Below are positions 8,842 to 16,898 of a stretch of 64,000 nucleotides of DNA, piece by piece; position 1 is the first letter of the stretch; the number at the start of each line of letters is the position of its first letter. The position numbers and the translations under genes are program-made. The stretch is from Chloroflexota bacterium (GTDB taxonomy: Bacteria > Chloroflexota > Anaerolineae > Aggregatilineales > J027): positions 62,001-126,000 of the forward strand of contig JACRBG010000036.1 in NCBI GenBank assembly GCA_016234595.1, given 5' to 3'. The notes below the pieces were generated by a model. The model saw nothing but the letters and a program-made list of their open reading frames with translations, was not told the origin of the DNA and searched no databases.

Positions 8842-9492
8842 ATGAGTACAGGTAGCGAACTGCAAATCAAAGGCACTCGCATATTTGAAAAAGGCAATTA
8901 TCAGGAAGCCATTGGCATTTTTACCGAAGCGATGGAAGCCTATCGTTCTGAAAACAATGGTCAAATGGCCGCCGAAATGCAGGTCAATATTGGCATGTGC
9001 AAGCGCGAATTGGAGCAGTACGAAGATGCCATTAAAGAAATGCAGGTCAGTTTGGCCTATTTTGATGAGCATGGCCCCCAAGTTCGCAAAGCCCAAACAA
9101 TGGGTAACATGGCGTTGGCCTATGCCAAATTAGGTGATACCGAACAGGCCCAAACGATGTATCGCGAAGCCGGGGCCATTTTCCGCGAACTCAATGAAGA
9201 CGAGCAATATGGTGAAACCGTGTTGGCGTTGGCCGATATGTATTTCCGCGCTGGTGATATGATGCTGGCGGCGGCAACCTATGAGGTTGGCCTCGACTAC
9301 ATCAAGAACCTTAATCAGCGTCAAAAGATGATGCGTCAATTGGGGATGCTGCGGGCACGTCTGACGGGTGAGAAAAAAGCCCAAGAGAACGCCTCAACCG
9401 AAGCCACCACCGACAGCCGTCGCCGTCGCCGCGGGATTAATACCCGTCGGATTGGGCAAGGCAAAATCGGTGAGGAAAAATCCGACGAATAA
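8842..9492 (+). CDS. Tetratricopeptide-repeat protein
   Basis: The 216-residue cytoplasmic protein is built of about four to five TPR-like helical hairpins (residues 5-170). Typical spacing is seen in KGNYQEAIGIFTEAMEAY, LEQYEDAIKEMQVSLAYF and LGDTEQAQTMYREAGAIF. A basic tail follows (RRRRRGINTRR near residue 193), which could bind nucleic acid or acidic partners. There is no signal peptide or membrane helix. GGAAGGA precedes the ATG. The role is probably scaffolding, but no partner can be named from context. Confidence 0.75.
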   Translation: MSTGSELQIKGTRIFEKGNYQEAIGIFTEAMEAYRSENNGQMAAEMQVNIGMCKRELEQYEDAIKEMQVSLAYFDEHGPQVRKAQTMGNMALAYAKLGDTEQAQTMYREAGAIFRELNEDEQYGETVLALADMYFRAGDMMLAAATYEVGLDYIKNLNQRQKMMRQLGMLRARLTGEKKAQENASTEATTDSRRRRRGINTRRIGQGKIGEEKSDE

Positions 9493-9514
9493 CCCGCGTG
9501 TTTAGCTTTTCAGT

Positions 9515-10237
9515 TTAGATTTCCTGCTCAGGTGTGAAGGCCAATTCAATCCCTAATTCACGCCTGAGTTGATCCCTCCCCAATTCCGTCAGGCGGATAG
9601 TTCGCCCTTCGGGAACTCGCGCAATCCATTTTCGCTCAAATAGCCTATGTGCAATGGCAGCCCCTAATGCTCCCGCCAGATGATAACGACGTTCGCTCCA
9701 ATCAAGACATGGACGAGCTACGGCGCGGCGGCTTTTGTGCAGTGTTTCGGCCTCAATTTCCCATGTGCGCAACCATTCCACTCCTTTGGGTGTCAACTCA
9801 AAATTTTCGCTTTCGCCTTCGTTCTCGTCTCGCAAAAATCCCTGATGCAGTAAGGCCTCGGTGATGGCTACACCTAATCCACCTGCCAAATGGTCATAAC
9901 AGGTGCGGGCAAAGCGTATCGCTTGAATCTCAGCCGACTCGTGGCGCGATTTTCGCTGGGGCGGGGGAGCTATAATTGCCAATGCTTCAAGGGCGTGACC
10001 GACCTCAACATTTTTGAGCCGATAATAACGATGCCGTCCGGTTGTTGTTACGCTCAGCAATCCCCCGTCAATCAGCTTATGGAGATGGCTGCTGGCCGTT
10101 TGTGGAGTAATTTGGGCGCGATAGGCCAATTCACTGGCGGGGAGCGCTTGCCCTCCCAATAAAGCTGAAAGCATGGCGGCACGGGCAGGTTCTCCGATTA
10201 ATGCTGCAATTGTTGAAAGATCAGGTTCAATGCTCAT
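9515..10237 (-). CDS. ArsR-type winged-helix regulator with C-terminal extension
   Basis: Residues 1-90 form an ArsR-like winged helix: IAALIGEPARAAMLSALLGG, LAYRAQITPQTASSHLHKLI as recognition helix and a wing ending in GRHRYYRL. The remaining 150 residues hold a second helical/winged unit (TPKGVEWLRTWEIE and LTELGRDQLRRELGI), an arrangement common in larger ArsR-like regulators. No CxC metal site is seen. The gene is divergent from the flavin-reductase-like gene at 10374 and is the obvious candidate regulator of it. Confidence 0.82.
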   Translation of the reverse strand: MSIEPDLSTIAALIGEPARAAMLSALLGGQALPASELAYRAQITPQTASSHLHKLIDGGLLSVTTTGRHRYYRLKNVEVGHALEALAIIAPPPQRKSRHESAEIQAIRFARTCYDHLAGGLGVAITEALLHQGFLRDENEGESENFELTPKGVEWLRTWEIEAETLHKSRRAVARPCLDWSERRYHLAGALGAAIAHRLFERKWIARVPEGRTIRLTELGRDQLRRELGIELAFTPEQEI

Positions 10238-10308
10238 AGGGATGTGCCTCAGTATTTTTCAACTAGGATGCCCATTATACTGCAATCACATTTCGATGAA
10301 AACCGAAA

Positions 10309-10333
10309 CGTATCCGTTGCTTTTCATGATACG
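10309..10333. promoter_or_regulatory. Candidate operator dyad between ArsR-type gene and flavin-reductase-like gene
   Basis: CGTATC (10309-10314) and GATACG (10328-10333) form an inverted repeat with 19-base centre spacing in the divergent intergenic region. The spacing suits a winged-helix dimer. Assignment is by position only. Confidence 0.3.
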
Positions 10334-10373
10334 CTTTTCAGGAGGTCAAAGGTAGATAAATTAGGAAGGGCAA

Positions 10374-10970
10374 ATGTTCCAGACAATTGAGCCGAAAATT
10401 CTGTATTTTGGCACGCCTGTAGTTTTGATAAGCTCGCTTAACGAGGATGGCACACCCAATCTCGCGCCAATGTCTTCGGCGTGGGCCTTGGGTTGGACGG
10501 TGCTGCTTGGATTAGGAACAACTGGGAAAACTTATGAGAATTTAGTTGAGCGCGGCGAATGTGTATTGAATTTCCCCTCGGATGCCTTATGGTCGGCGGT
10601 TGAAAGCCTTGCTCCCTTAACAGCCAAAACGCCTATCCCACCCCATAAACAGGCCCGCTTTCGTTATGAACCAGATAAGTTTGGATCGGCTAATCTAACT
10701 CCGCTGTCCTCGTTATGTGTCAAGCCGCCGCGTGTCGCTGAGTGTTTTTTGCAAATGGAGGCCGAAGTGCGCAATATTTTTTCAATAGGGGGACAGGAGA
10801 GTGAAACAGCGGCGATTGAGGTACAGGTGTTAAAAGTTCATGCTCATGCGGAAATTATCCACAGTCTAAACCATATCCATCCAGCTAAGTGGCATCCCCT
10901 CATCTACAACTTTCGGCATTATTTTGGGCTGGGCATGGAGTTGGGTAAATCGTTTCGCTCTGAAACCTGA
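10374..10970 (+). CDS. Flavin reductase-like / FMN-binding split-barrel protein
   Basis: The 198-residue protein resembles the flavin reductase-like (DIM6/NTAB) group. The start YFGTPVVLISSLNEDGTPNL followed by APMSSAWALGWTVLLGLGT is typical, as is the ENLVERGECVLNFPS segment that lines the flavin site. It probably binds FMN and either supplies reduced flavin to a partner or acts on a small substrate; none is visible here. AGGAAGGG lies directly before the ATG. The stop abuts the stop of rodA on the other strand with no spacer. Likely controlled by the divergent ArsR-type protein. Confidence 0.8.
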   Translation: MFQTIEPKILYFGTPVVLISSLNEDGTPNLAPMSSAWALGWTVLLGLGTTGKTYENLVERGECVLNFPSDALWSAVESLAPLTAKTPIPPHKQARFRYEPDKFGSANLTPLSSLCVKPPRVAECFLQMEAEVRNIFSIGGQESETAAIEVQVLKVHAHAEIIHSLNHIHPAKWHPLIYNFRHYFGLGMELGKSFRSET

Positions 10971-12125
10971 TTATCCTACCAAATCACTGTACTTATTCCG
11001 CATTGCCACACTTTCAACCAAACCAATGCCAAAGAGCAGGGTCACAAGGGACGACCCGCCGGAACTGACCAGCGGGAGTGTCAACCCCGTCACAGGCAAA
11101 ATGGAAAGATTCATGCCGACTGACACAATGGTCTGGAAGGCGATAATGCCAGCGACGCCATAACAAATCAGTGCACCGAGCGGGTCACGGGCCATGCTTG
11201 CTACTCGTGCTATGCGCATGACCAAAAAGCCAATCAGCGACAAAATGCCCGCCGACCCAACAAAACCTGTTTCTTCAGCAATGACACTGAAGATAAAGTC
11301 GGTATGGCGCACGCGCAAAAAGCGGCCTTGTGTTTGCGTACCATTGGCGTACCCCTTACCCAACAACCCACCCGACCCAATGCTAATGAGGGCTTGGTCG
11401 CGGTTGAACTGGGCATCTTTGTTGCCTTCAGGGTTCACAAAAGTCAAGATACGCTCTTTTTGATAATCTTGCATGTTCACCCAAACGACTGGCATCATCA
11501 GAACGCCAGCGAGCCCGATGATCGCTAGATGTTTAATGCGTAACCCGGCCCCCCATAACATCGAAAACCAGATGATGGTAAAGGCGATGACGTTGCCAAG
11601 ATTGGGCTGCAAAAAGATAAACGTCATAGGGACGGCCACATAAATTAAGGAGACAATAACAGTCTTGAATTGATCTAATTTTTGATATTGTTTGGTGAGG
11701 TGCTGGGCTAATGCGATGATAATCAGCATCTTGCCAATTTCAGAGGGCTGCACAGGGATACCGACGTCTAACCAGCGTTGCGCCCCGGCTGCTCCTAATT
11801 GCCCTACTGCGGCTACCAAGCCTAGCGCAAACAGCAAGAATCCATAAATATAGGGCTGGAGTGCCCCCAAGAGGCGGTAATCAATCGCAGCAAGGATAAA
11901 AATAACGGCGAGGCCAATAAAGGTATAGGTGATTTGACTGCTGACACGTCCGATCAAGTCTGTGTCTACCGCACCGAGGGTGGCACTGCGGATGAACAGA
12001 ATTCCTATCAACACCAGCAGCATGGTTGCCCCAAGTAGCCAATAATCGAAGTTGCGCCACAACGAAACCGTTTGTGACTGGGTGCGGGGCAGCGTGCGCG
12101 TGGTTGAACGATAGGTGAATGTCAT
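10971..12125 (-). CDS. rodA: Rod-shape SEDS glycosyltransferase RodA
   Basis: This is a polytopic peptidoglycan polymerase of the SEDS family acting with a class B PBP in the elongasome. The 384-residue length and about ten hydrophobic segments fit RodA. Signatures are GAQRWLDVGIPVQPSEIGKM (containing the conserved Trp), GLLGKGYANGTQTQ, RHTDFIFSVIAEETGFVG (with the Asp of the active site) and the C-terminal GLTLPLVSSGGSS. The common QPDLG motif reads QPNLG here. It is the last gene of the minC-minD-minE-rodA run, 94 bases after minE, coupling division-site and shape genes. Confidence 0.93.
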   Translation of the reverse strand: MTFTYRSTTRTLPRTQSQTVSLWRNFDYWLLGATMLLVLIGILFIRSATLGAVDTDLIGRVSSQITYTFIGLAVIFILAAIDYRLLGALQPYIYGFLLFALGLVAAVGQLGAAGAQRWLDVGIPVQPSEIGKMLIIIALAQHLTKQYQKLDQFKTVIVSLIYVAVPMTFIFLQPNLGNVIAFTIIWFSMLWGAGLRIKHLAIIGLAGVLMMPVVWVNMQDYQKERILTFVNPEGNKDAQFNRDQALISIGSGGLLGKGYANGTQTQGRFLRVRHTDFIFSVIAEETGFVGSAGILSLIGFLVMRIARVASMARDPLGALICYGVAGIIAFQTIVSVGMNLSILPVTGLTLPLVSSGGSSLVTLLFGIGLVESVAMRNKYSDLVG

Positions 12126-12219
12126 TGAAGTTCTTCCAATACCTCTGAAAACCGATTGCGCTGGGTAGCGTATCGTGTGCCGATGGGTGTGTCAAGCATT
12201 ATCTTGCACGCTTGCCCAC

Positions 12220-12567
12220 CTATACGTTGTCATCATCGTCTTCTAATTTTGAACTAGAATTGGAAGTCTGCAATGAAAACGCAATCCGCCCCGGTTCTTC
12301 ACTAGGTTGTTCAACCGATTTAGCCAATGGAATGTCTGCCACTAAATAATTTTCGCGTTCACGTAATTCCAACTTCATCTCGACTGCGCTTTCGTCAATC
12401 CGGCAATATTTTTTGATGACTTCAATGATTTCGGCCTGCATTTCGCGCAATTTTTCGGGTGAGAGTTGGCTGCGGTCTGTGACCAACACAAAGCGCAATC
12501 GTTCCATTGCGGTTTTGGCGCTGCGTTGGTCCTTCCGACTAAAAAAACGGTCTACGATGTTGCTCAT
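12220..12567 (-). CDS. minE: Cell division topological factor MinE
   Basis: MinE stimulates the MinD ATPase and drives Min oscillation or positioning. The N-terminal DRFFSRKDQRSAKTAMERLR followed by FVLVTDR contains the MinD-binding contact helix/strand, and LREMQAEIIEVIKKY with the following basic stretch is the topological-specificity domain. An acidic tail (EDDDDN) extends beyond the usual end. An upstream ATG lies at 12573, but it is only three bases after AGAGG; ATG 12567 has better spacing and gives the usual MSN start. The gene begins about ten bases after the minD stop. Confidence 0.9.
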   Translation of the reverse strand: MSNIVDRFFSRKDQRSAKTAMERLRFVLVTDRSQLSPEKLREMQAEIIEVIKKYCRIDESAVEMKLELRERENYLVADIPLAKSVEQPSEEPGRIAFSLQTSNSSSKLEDDDDNV

Positions 12568-12579
12568 GGTCATTTTCCT

Positions 12580-13368
12580 CTACCCACCTCCGAACAGTTT
12601 GCGGAAACGTTCCAGCACATTTCCGTTGCTATCCAGACTCATGAACGGGACTTTTTCGCCCATCAGACGTCGGGCAATGTCTTCAAAGGCTTGTTTGGGG
12701 CGACCTGTAGCAGCGACGCCTTCATTACTACTTTTGATGATGACTTCATCATCAGGTACTACGCCGATGAGTTTAATCGAAAGCAAGCTAACCACATCTT
12801 CAACCGAAAGCATATCCCCCCGCCGTACCATGCCTAGTTTGATGCGATTGACAATTAACCGCACTGGCACGGGCTTTTCCTCGGCTTCCAGCAAACCAAT
12901 AATGCGGTCAGCGTCACGCACAGCCGAAACTTCTGGGTTTGTAACGACCAAGACCTCATCCGCTGGTGCGACGGCGTTTTTGAACCCCCATTCAATTCCG
13001 GCAGGACTATCAATCAGTACAAAATCATGAACGTCTTTCAATTCATTGGCAACGGTAATCATGTCTTGGGGTGAGATGGCCGTTTTATCGCGCACTTGGG
13101 AAGCTGGGATAAGCGCCAGCGAAGGATAGTCTTTATGTTTGACCATCGCTTGTTTGAGCTTGCAGCGACCCTCCACCACATCAACCAAATCATAGACAAT
13201 GCGGTTTTCGAGGCCCATCATCAAGTCAAGGTTGCGCAGTCCTATATCTGCGTCAATGGCAACCACCTTTTTTTCGAGGGCGGCTAAGGCCATTGCGAGA
13301 TTGGCGGTGGTAGTAGTTTTGCCTACGCCACCCTTGCCTGATGTAATCGTAATTACCCGTCCAGTCAT
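12580..13368 (-). CDS. minD: Septum site-determining ATPase MinD
   Basis: This membrane-cycling deviant Walker ATPase recruits MinC. The P-loop is ITSGKGGVGKTTTTANLA with the signature Lys, followed by VVAIDADIGLRNLDLMMGLE and VLIDSPAGIEWGFKNA. The C-terminus GNVLERFRKLFGGG is the amphipathic membrane-targeting helix. The 262-residue length is standard. It sits between minC (24 bases upstream) and minE, in the usual order. Confidence 0.96.
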   Translation of the reverse strand: MTGRVITITSGKGGVGKTTTTANLAMALAALEKKVVAIDADIGLRNLDLMMGLENRIVYDLVDVVEGRCKLKQAMVKHKDYPSLALIPASQVRDKTAISPQDMITVANELKDVHDFVLIDSPAGIEWGFKNAVAPADEVLVVTNPEVSAVRDADRIIGLLEAEEKPVPVRLIVNRIKLGMVRRGDMLSVEDVVSLLSIKLIGVVPDDEVIIKSSNEGVAATGRPKQAFEDIARRLMGEKVPFMSLDSNGNVLERFRKLFGGG

Positions 13369-13392
13369 CGTGACTTACTCCAGCGATAATCG

Positions 13393-14109
13393 CTAATCTG
13401 TCCATGGTTCGGCTTTAATCACGCCGTCTTCAACATAAGCGCGTTCAGGATGTTTGCGCCGTTTTTTGCTAGGGGGGGATACGCTAATCAACGAGGCAAT
13501 GCGTAGCTGCGTCGGCTGCAAATCTAAGGCACACACCACGCATGTTTCATCGCCATAAGCCCCCGCGTGCACAACGCCCCGCAGTTTTCCCCACACTACC
13601 ACATCCCCACCGGCTACGATCTCCGACCCCGCATTTACGTCCCCCAAAATTACGACATGCCCATTGTTTTGGACTGATTGTCCACTCCGTAGAGTACGAC
13701 GTATCAGGACACCCTCTGTCCCATGCACATCGGATTTTAGCGAGGGAGCTTCGGAGTTGGTTTCAACAAATCTCGAAGTATCAGGAATGTGGGATTGGGT
13801 GGCGGGTGGCTCAACCAATTCGGTAGCAAGGCCCAATTTCCGGGCGGCCCCTTGGGTGGTGGCACTGGTGCTGAGCACCGAAATCAAATTAACATCACGT
13901 TTTTGTAGGATAGTGAGTAGATTGGCTAACTCATGCCGCCGCACGGCCCGTTTATCAACATCTAGTGCTACACTTGCCCCTTTAAAAAAAGCGGCTTGTT
14001 GGTCTATGCGCGTGGCAAGGTCAGCAATCACTTTTGCCCATTCGTCATCGGGTGGAATAGTGACCAGTAACCCTTGTCGAATCCCTTTGAACTGAATAGC
14101 CCCCGACAT
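13393..14109 (-). CDS. minC: Septum site-determining protein MinC
   Basis: MinC is the FtsZ-polymerisation inhibitor recruited by MinD. Residues 1-105 form the weakly conserved N-terminal domain (IQFKGIRQGLLVTI; DVDKRAVRRHELANLL). After a linker, residues 130-220 form the right-handed beta-helix with RRTLRSGQSVQNNGHVVILG, then DVNAGSEIVAGGDVVVWGKL and GVVHAGAYGDE, including the conserved RSGQ MinD-binding signature. A basic segment (KKRRKHPER) precedes the end. First of minC-minD-minE. Confidence 0.93.
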   Translation of the reverse strand: MSGAIQFKGIRQGLLVTIPPDDEWAKVIADLATRIDQQAAFFKGASVALDVDKRAVRRHELANLLTILQKRDVNLISVLSTSATTQGAARKLGLATELVEPPATQSHIPDTSRFVETNSEAPSLKSDVHGTEGVLIRRTLRSGQSVQNNGHVVILGDVNAGSEIVAGGDVVVWGKLRGVVHAGAYGDETCVVCALDLQPTQLRIASLISVSPPSKKRRKHPERAYVEDGVIKAEPWTD

Positions 14110-14181
14110 AAAACTTACTCTACTCCAAACGTTAATTTCTCTTTGCCTATCGGTTATTGTACGGAAGGTGCGGCATTCGCG

Positions 14182-14859
14182 CTACTTATCTGACCACACT
14201 TGCGTTTTGCCCCATGGCAGGCCACTGGGCAAGTTTGGCCCATTCTCTATCCATACCCCCCAATTCACGGCTCCACCTGTTGGGGTATAAGGTAAATCCC
14301 ACATCCATTCCTGATTTAATCGCAGGGTCAGGCGATTTTGCGTGGGTGAAAAATCTACACGGATGGTGTTGCCTGCACCACGTAAATGGATAAATCGAAA
14401 AGGTTTCCAATAGGTCAAGATGTGTTGGGTGGGTTCGGTCAAGGGGGCGCAATCATCGAGGTGAGGGATGTTTTCCATAGGGCACTGCCGCGCTGTGACA
14501 TAGCCTGCGCCATTTATCCCAATCATCATCCATGTGCCATCCAGATTTGCCAGTCCAATTCCCCATGCCGCCACAGGATCAGTGGTTTGACTCAATTGCG
14601 CCGAAATCTCTAGGGTAAAGGCGCTGTAATTCAGCGGGTGGGGTGCTGCAAAAAATACAGTTTCATTGGCAGGAATAAGCTGCTCACCAGACCCGCCTGC
14701 CCACAAAAATTCCTCATCGGCCCATTGGAGCGACCCTGCATGGGGTGGGTTAGCGACTCCCTGTGACAATCGCCATGCCAGCAGGCCGAACCCTAATAGG
14801 CTTGCCAATGTGCCTAGCACCAGCAGCCAAAAAAATCGGGGCGTGGGGTTTAAATTCAT
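14182..14859 (-). CDS. Membrane-anchored beta-sandwich protein of unknown function
   Basis: The 225-residue protein starts with one transmembrane helix (FFWLLVLGTLASLLGFGLLA, residues 9-28). The rest should lie outside the membrane and is rich in Trp, Gly and beta-forming residues (FTLEISAQLSQ; MMIGINGAGYV; IRVDFSPTQNRLTLRLNQE; NWGVWIENG). This pattern recalls a concanavalin/LamG-like sandwich, but I do not recognise a family. It lies 72 bases upstream of minC on the same strand and may be co-transcribed with the min-rodA genes. Confidence 0.65.
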   Translation of the reverse strand: MNLNPTPRFFWLLVLGTLASLLGFGLLAWRLSQGVANPPHAGSLQWADEEFLWAGGSGEQLIPANETVFFAAPHPLNYSAFTLEISAQLSQTTDPVAAWGIGLANLDGTWMMIGINGAGYVTARQCPMENIPHLDDCAPLTEPTQHILTYWKPFRFIHLRGAGNTIRVDFSPTQNRLTLRLNQEWMWDLPYTPTGGAVNWGVWIENGPNLPSGLPWGKTQVWSDK

Positions 14860-14956
14860 TGGCCGTCAGTATTACGACAGGCAAACGGTGTAATTGGAGT
14901 AGGTTTGCACCCAATGCGCGTGTTATAATGCGCCAATATCATTCACCTTTCCACTG

Positions 14957-15847
14957 ATGAGGGGTTTTCCCTTGCAGACGCGCACTTATCTTACTGCTCT
15001 TGCAATTTTGTTTTGCCTACTAAAGTTGGGCGTCATGCCATCGTCTATGGCCCATGCCCAAAGCTCAACTTTCGATATTTGCGTCCGGGATTTTAATGAC
15101 GCCAATCAAAATGGGCAATGGGATGAAGGTGAACAGCCTTTCCCCGGCATAGGTGTCCTGCTACGTCAAAATGGCGCAGTTGTTGGTGCGCTGACCACCA
15201 CCGCCGATGAGGATTGTATTCGCAGTCTGGCCCCCGGCGATTATCAGCTTGAAATTCAACAGGGCACTACCCCCCGTCAACTCACCACCTCCGAACAGAT
15301 GAGTGTCACGTTGGTAGATCAAACGGTCACGGTAGATATTGGCGCGATTGTCCCACCTGCGACTACCGCTCCTGCTGGGCCGGGGAACGAAGTGTGTATT
15401 GTCGCCTATCAGGATGGTGGGCAGGCTGGAGTACGTGAGGAGGGTGAAAATGCGGTCAGTGGCATTGATGTCAATTTATTATCTGGCAATGTTATCATCC
15501 AAACCCTTGTGACGACTGCCGAAGGCCCTAAGTGTTTTAGCGGCCTGCCTGCCGGTGAATTTCGGATTATTGTGCCACCCTCGTCCAATCATCTCCTGAC
15601 GACCCGTAACGATGCTGGGGTGACTTTTTTGGACACAGGCAACCGCATTACAGCCAACTTTGGTGCTCAAATAATAGACCCTCTGGCAGATGGCCTTACT
15701 CGTTCCAGTGTGGATGAAACTGAGGGTGAATTAACACTCGATCAGGATACTCGTTTACTTGTCTCGATTGCCGGAGCAGCGGTGGCGATGTTATTTATGG
15801 TTGGGCTTGGCGCAATTATAATCGGGGTAATGCGGCGCAAACGTTAA
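14957..15847 (+). CDS. Secreted, membrane-anchored protein with two SdrD/Cna-B-like domains
   Basis: An N-terminal signal peptide (residues 8-35, ending in MAHAQS) leads to two beta-sandwich repeats, residues 38-115 and 140-235. Both carry the signature of SdrD B-like domains: an acidic Asp/Asn loop (DFNDANQNGQWDEGE; QDGGQAGVREEGENAVSGI), a GI.V.L strand and an L.AG.Y/F strand. The first loop looks Ca2+-binding. A C-terminal helix (residues 267-290) followed by RRKR anchors it with the domains outside. A TTG at 14972 with GAGGGG upstream is an alternative start. The stop overlaps the stop of the opposite gene by four bases. Confidence 0.8.
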   Translation: MRGFPLQTRTYLTALAILFCLLKLGVMPSSMAHAQSSTFDICVRDFNDANQNGQWDEGEQPFPGIGVLLRQNGAVVGALTTTADEDCIRSLAPGDYQLEIQQGTTPRQLTTSEQMSVTLVDQTVTVDIGAIVPPATTAPAGPGNEVCIVAYQDGGQAGVREEGENAVSGIDVNLLSGNVIIQTLVTTAEGPKCFSGLPAGEFRIIVPPSSNHLLTTRNDAGVTFLDTGNRITANFGAQIIDPLADGLTRSSVDETEGELTLDQDTRLLVSIAGAAVAMLFMVGLGAIIIGVMRRKR

Positions 15848-16731
15848 CGACGAATGAGGGTTTGGCGCAAAGACTCTTGTAGACACCCAATATCCGCCCC
15901 ATAGTCCGTTAAAAATTGGCGTAACCGAGGTTCCAAGGTCATCGCCAACAAAATATGCTCTGTCCCAGTGTAATGCGACCCTAATGCTTCGGCACGATCC
16001 ACTGCTCGGTCAATCAAATGGTCAAGCATGGCTTCGGCTTCGATGGATTGGGCTGGTAGGTGGGGGACATCCTGCGCCAATTGGTGGGCATCAAATTGGC
16101 ATTGGGGCAGCAACCGATAGGCCACACTCCGCCGTTCGCGCGTTAGGACTAACAACAAATGGGCTGGACTAACTGAAAACTGTTCATTCAACTTGGCAAG
16201 TTGTTCTGCCGCATTAAGTACCCGCCGCCCCAATTCACTCAATTTTGCCATCCGGCGGGCCGACTCAATCGTAATTTCCGACAGTCCCTCTTGCAAAAGC
16301 CGCTTCGCCTTGCCGCGAATTTGGTCGGGCGAAAGATCAAGGCCGCGCCACAATTCGCCAATTTCACCCCCGCCACTGCGCACCAAACCCAAAAGAATAT
16401 GCTCGGTGCCGATGTAATGATGGTCAAGCCATTTGCTTTCGGCGACGGCATAAATCAAGGCTTCCCGCCATGCCCCTGAAAATGGCAAGCGTTCCGACAC
16501 GCTATCATTAACGTGATGGAGTTGGTGAATGGTTTCTTCAACGTGGGCGCGCTCAATATCCAATTCCGCCAAAATCTGATAACCCAAACTGCCTTCGGTT
16601 CGCAAGATGCCACCAAAAAGGTGATCGGTATCCACCTCGGCATGTTTAAATTCGCGTGCCAGCCAATGACTGTAGGCCAGCGAACGGCGGGCATGTTGAC
16701 TATAGCGACTGTATTGGTTATTTGAGACCAT
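15844..16731 (-). CDS. Stand-alone double Clp N-terminal domain protein
   Basis: The protein has two Clp-N (ClpA/ClpC N-domain) modules and no AAA+ ATPase. The first has YSQHARRSLAYSHWLAREFK, HLFGGIL and HHYIGTEHILLGLVRSG; the second has LSELGRRVLNAAEQLAKLNE, ALGSHYTGTEHILLAMTLEP. The YIGTEHILLGL signature occurs in both. Such proteins probably bind substrates or adaptors of Clp proteases, or compete with ClpC. A longer frame starts at 16815, but a candidate promoter (16763-16792) lies inside that extension and the extra 28 residues are not Clp-like, so ATG 16731 (295 residues) is preferred. No strong Shine-Dalgarno is seen. Confidence 0.82.
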   Translation of the reverse strand: MVSNNQYSRYSQHARRSLAYSHWLAREFKHAEVDTDHLFGGILRTEGSLGYQILAELDIERAHVEETIHQLHHVNDSVSERLPFSGAWREALIYAVAESKWLDHHYIGTEHILLGLVRSGGGEIGELWRGLDLSPDQIRGKAKRLLQEGLSEITIESARRMAKLSELGRRVLNAAEQLAKLNEQFSVSPAHLLLVLTRERRSVAYRLLPQCQFDAHQLAQDVPHLPAQSIEAEAMLDHLIDRAVDRAEALGSHYTGTEHILLAMTLEPRLRQFLTDYGADIGCLQESLRQTLIRR

Positions 16732-16762
16732 GAGTCTAGGTTCATCAATGGACGATGATTCT

Positions 16763-16792
16763 ATTATACAAAATCGGCGGGCAATGGCCCAA
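16763..16792 (-). promoter_or_regulatory. Candidate promoter of the double Clp-N gene
   Basis: On the minus strand TTGGGC (16792-16787) precedes a perfect TATAAT (16768-16763) with an 18-base spacer. Transcription would begin near 16756, 25 bases before ATG 16731. Confidence 0.5.
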
Positions 16793-16822
16793 TCTTTATA
16801 TCCACTTGCCATCATCTAAGAA

Positions 16823-16870
16823 ACCCCAGCGAAGGTGTTTTACGACACGATCACTGGGGTGCGGTTTTTG
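16823..16870. terminator. Terminator hairpin downstream of the BRO-family gene
   Basis: ACCCCAG (16823-16829) pairs with CTGGGGT (16854-16860). On the plus strand GCGGTTTTT follows. On the minus strand, where it would end BRO transcripts, TTTCTTAG follows. Confidence 0.55.
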
Positions 16871-16898
16871 CCCGATTAAAAAGTGGAAATTTGCTTCC

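Noticed and set aside
15844-16815. Longer start at 16815 for the double Clp-N gene
   Set aside because: A good minus-strand promoter (TTGGGC-N18-TATAAT) lies inside the extension, and the added residues do not look like Clp-N sequence.
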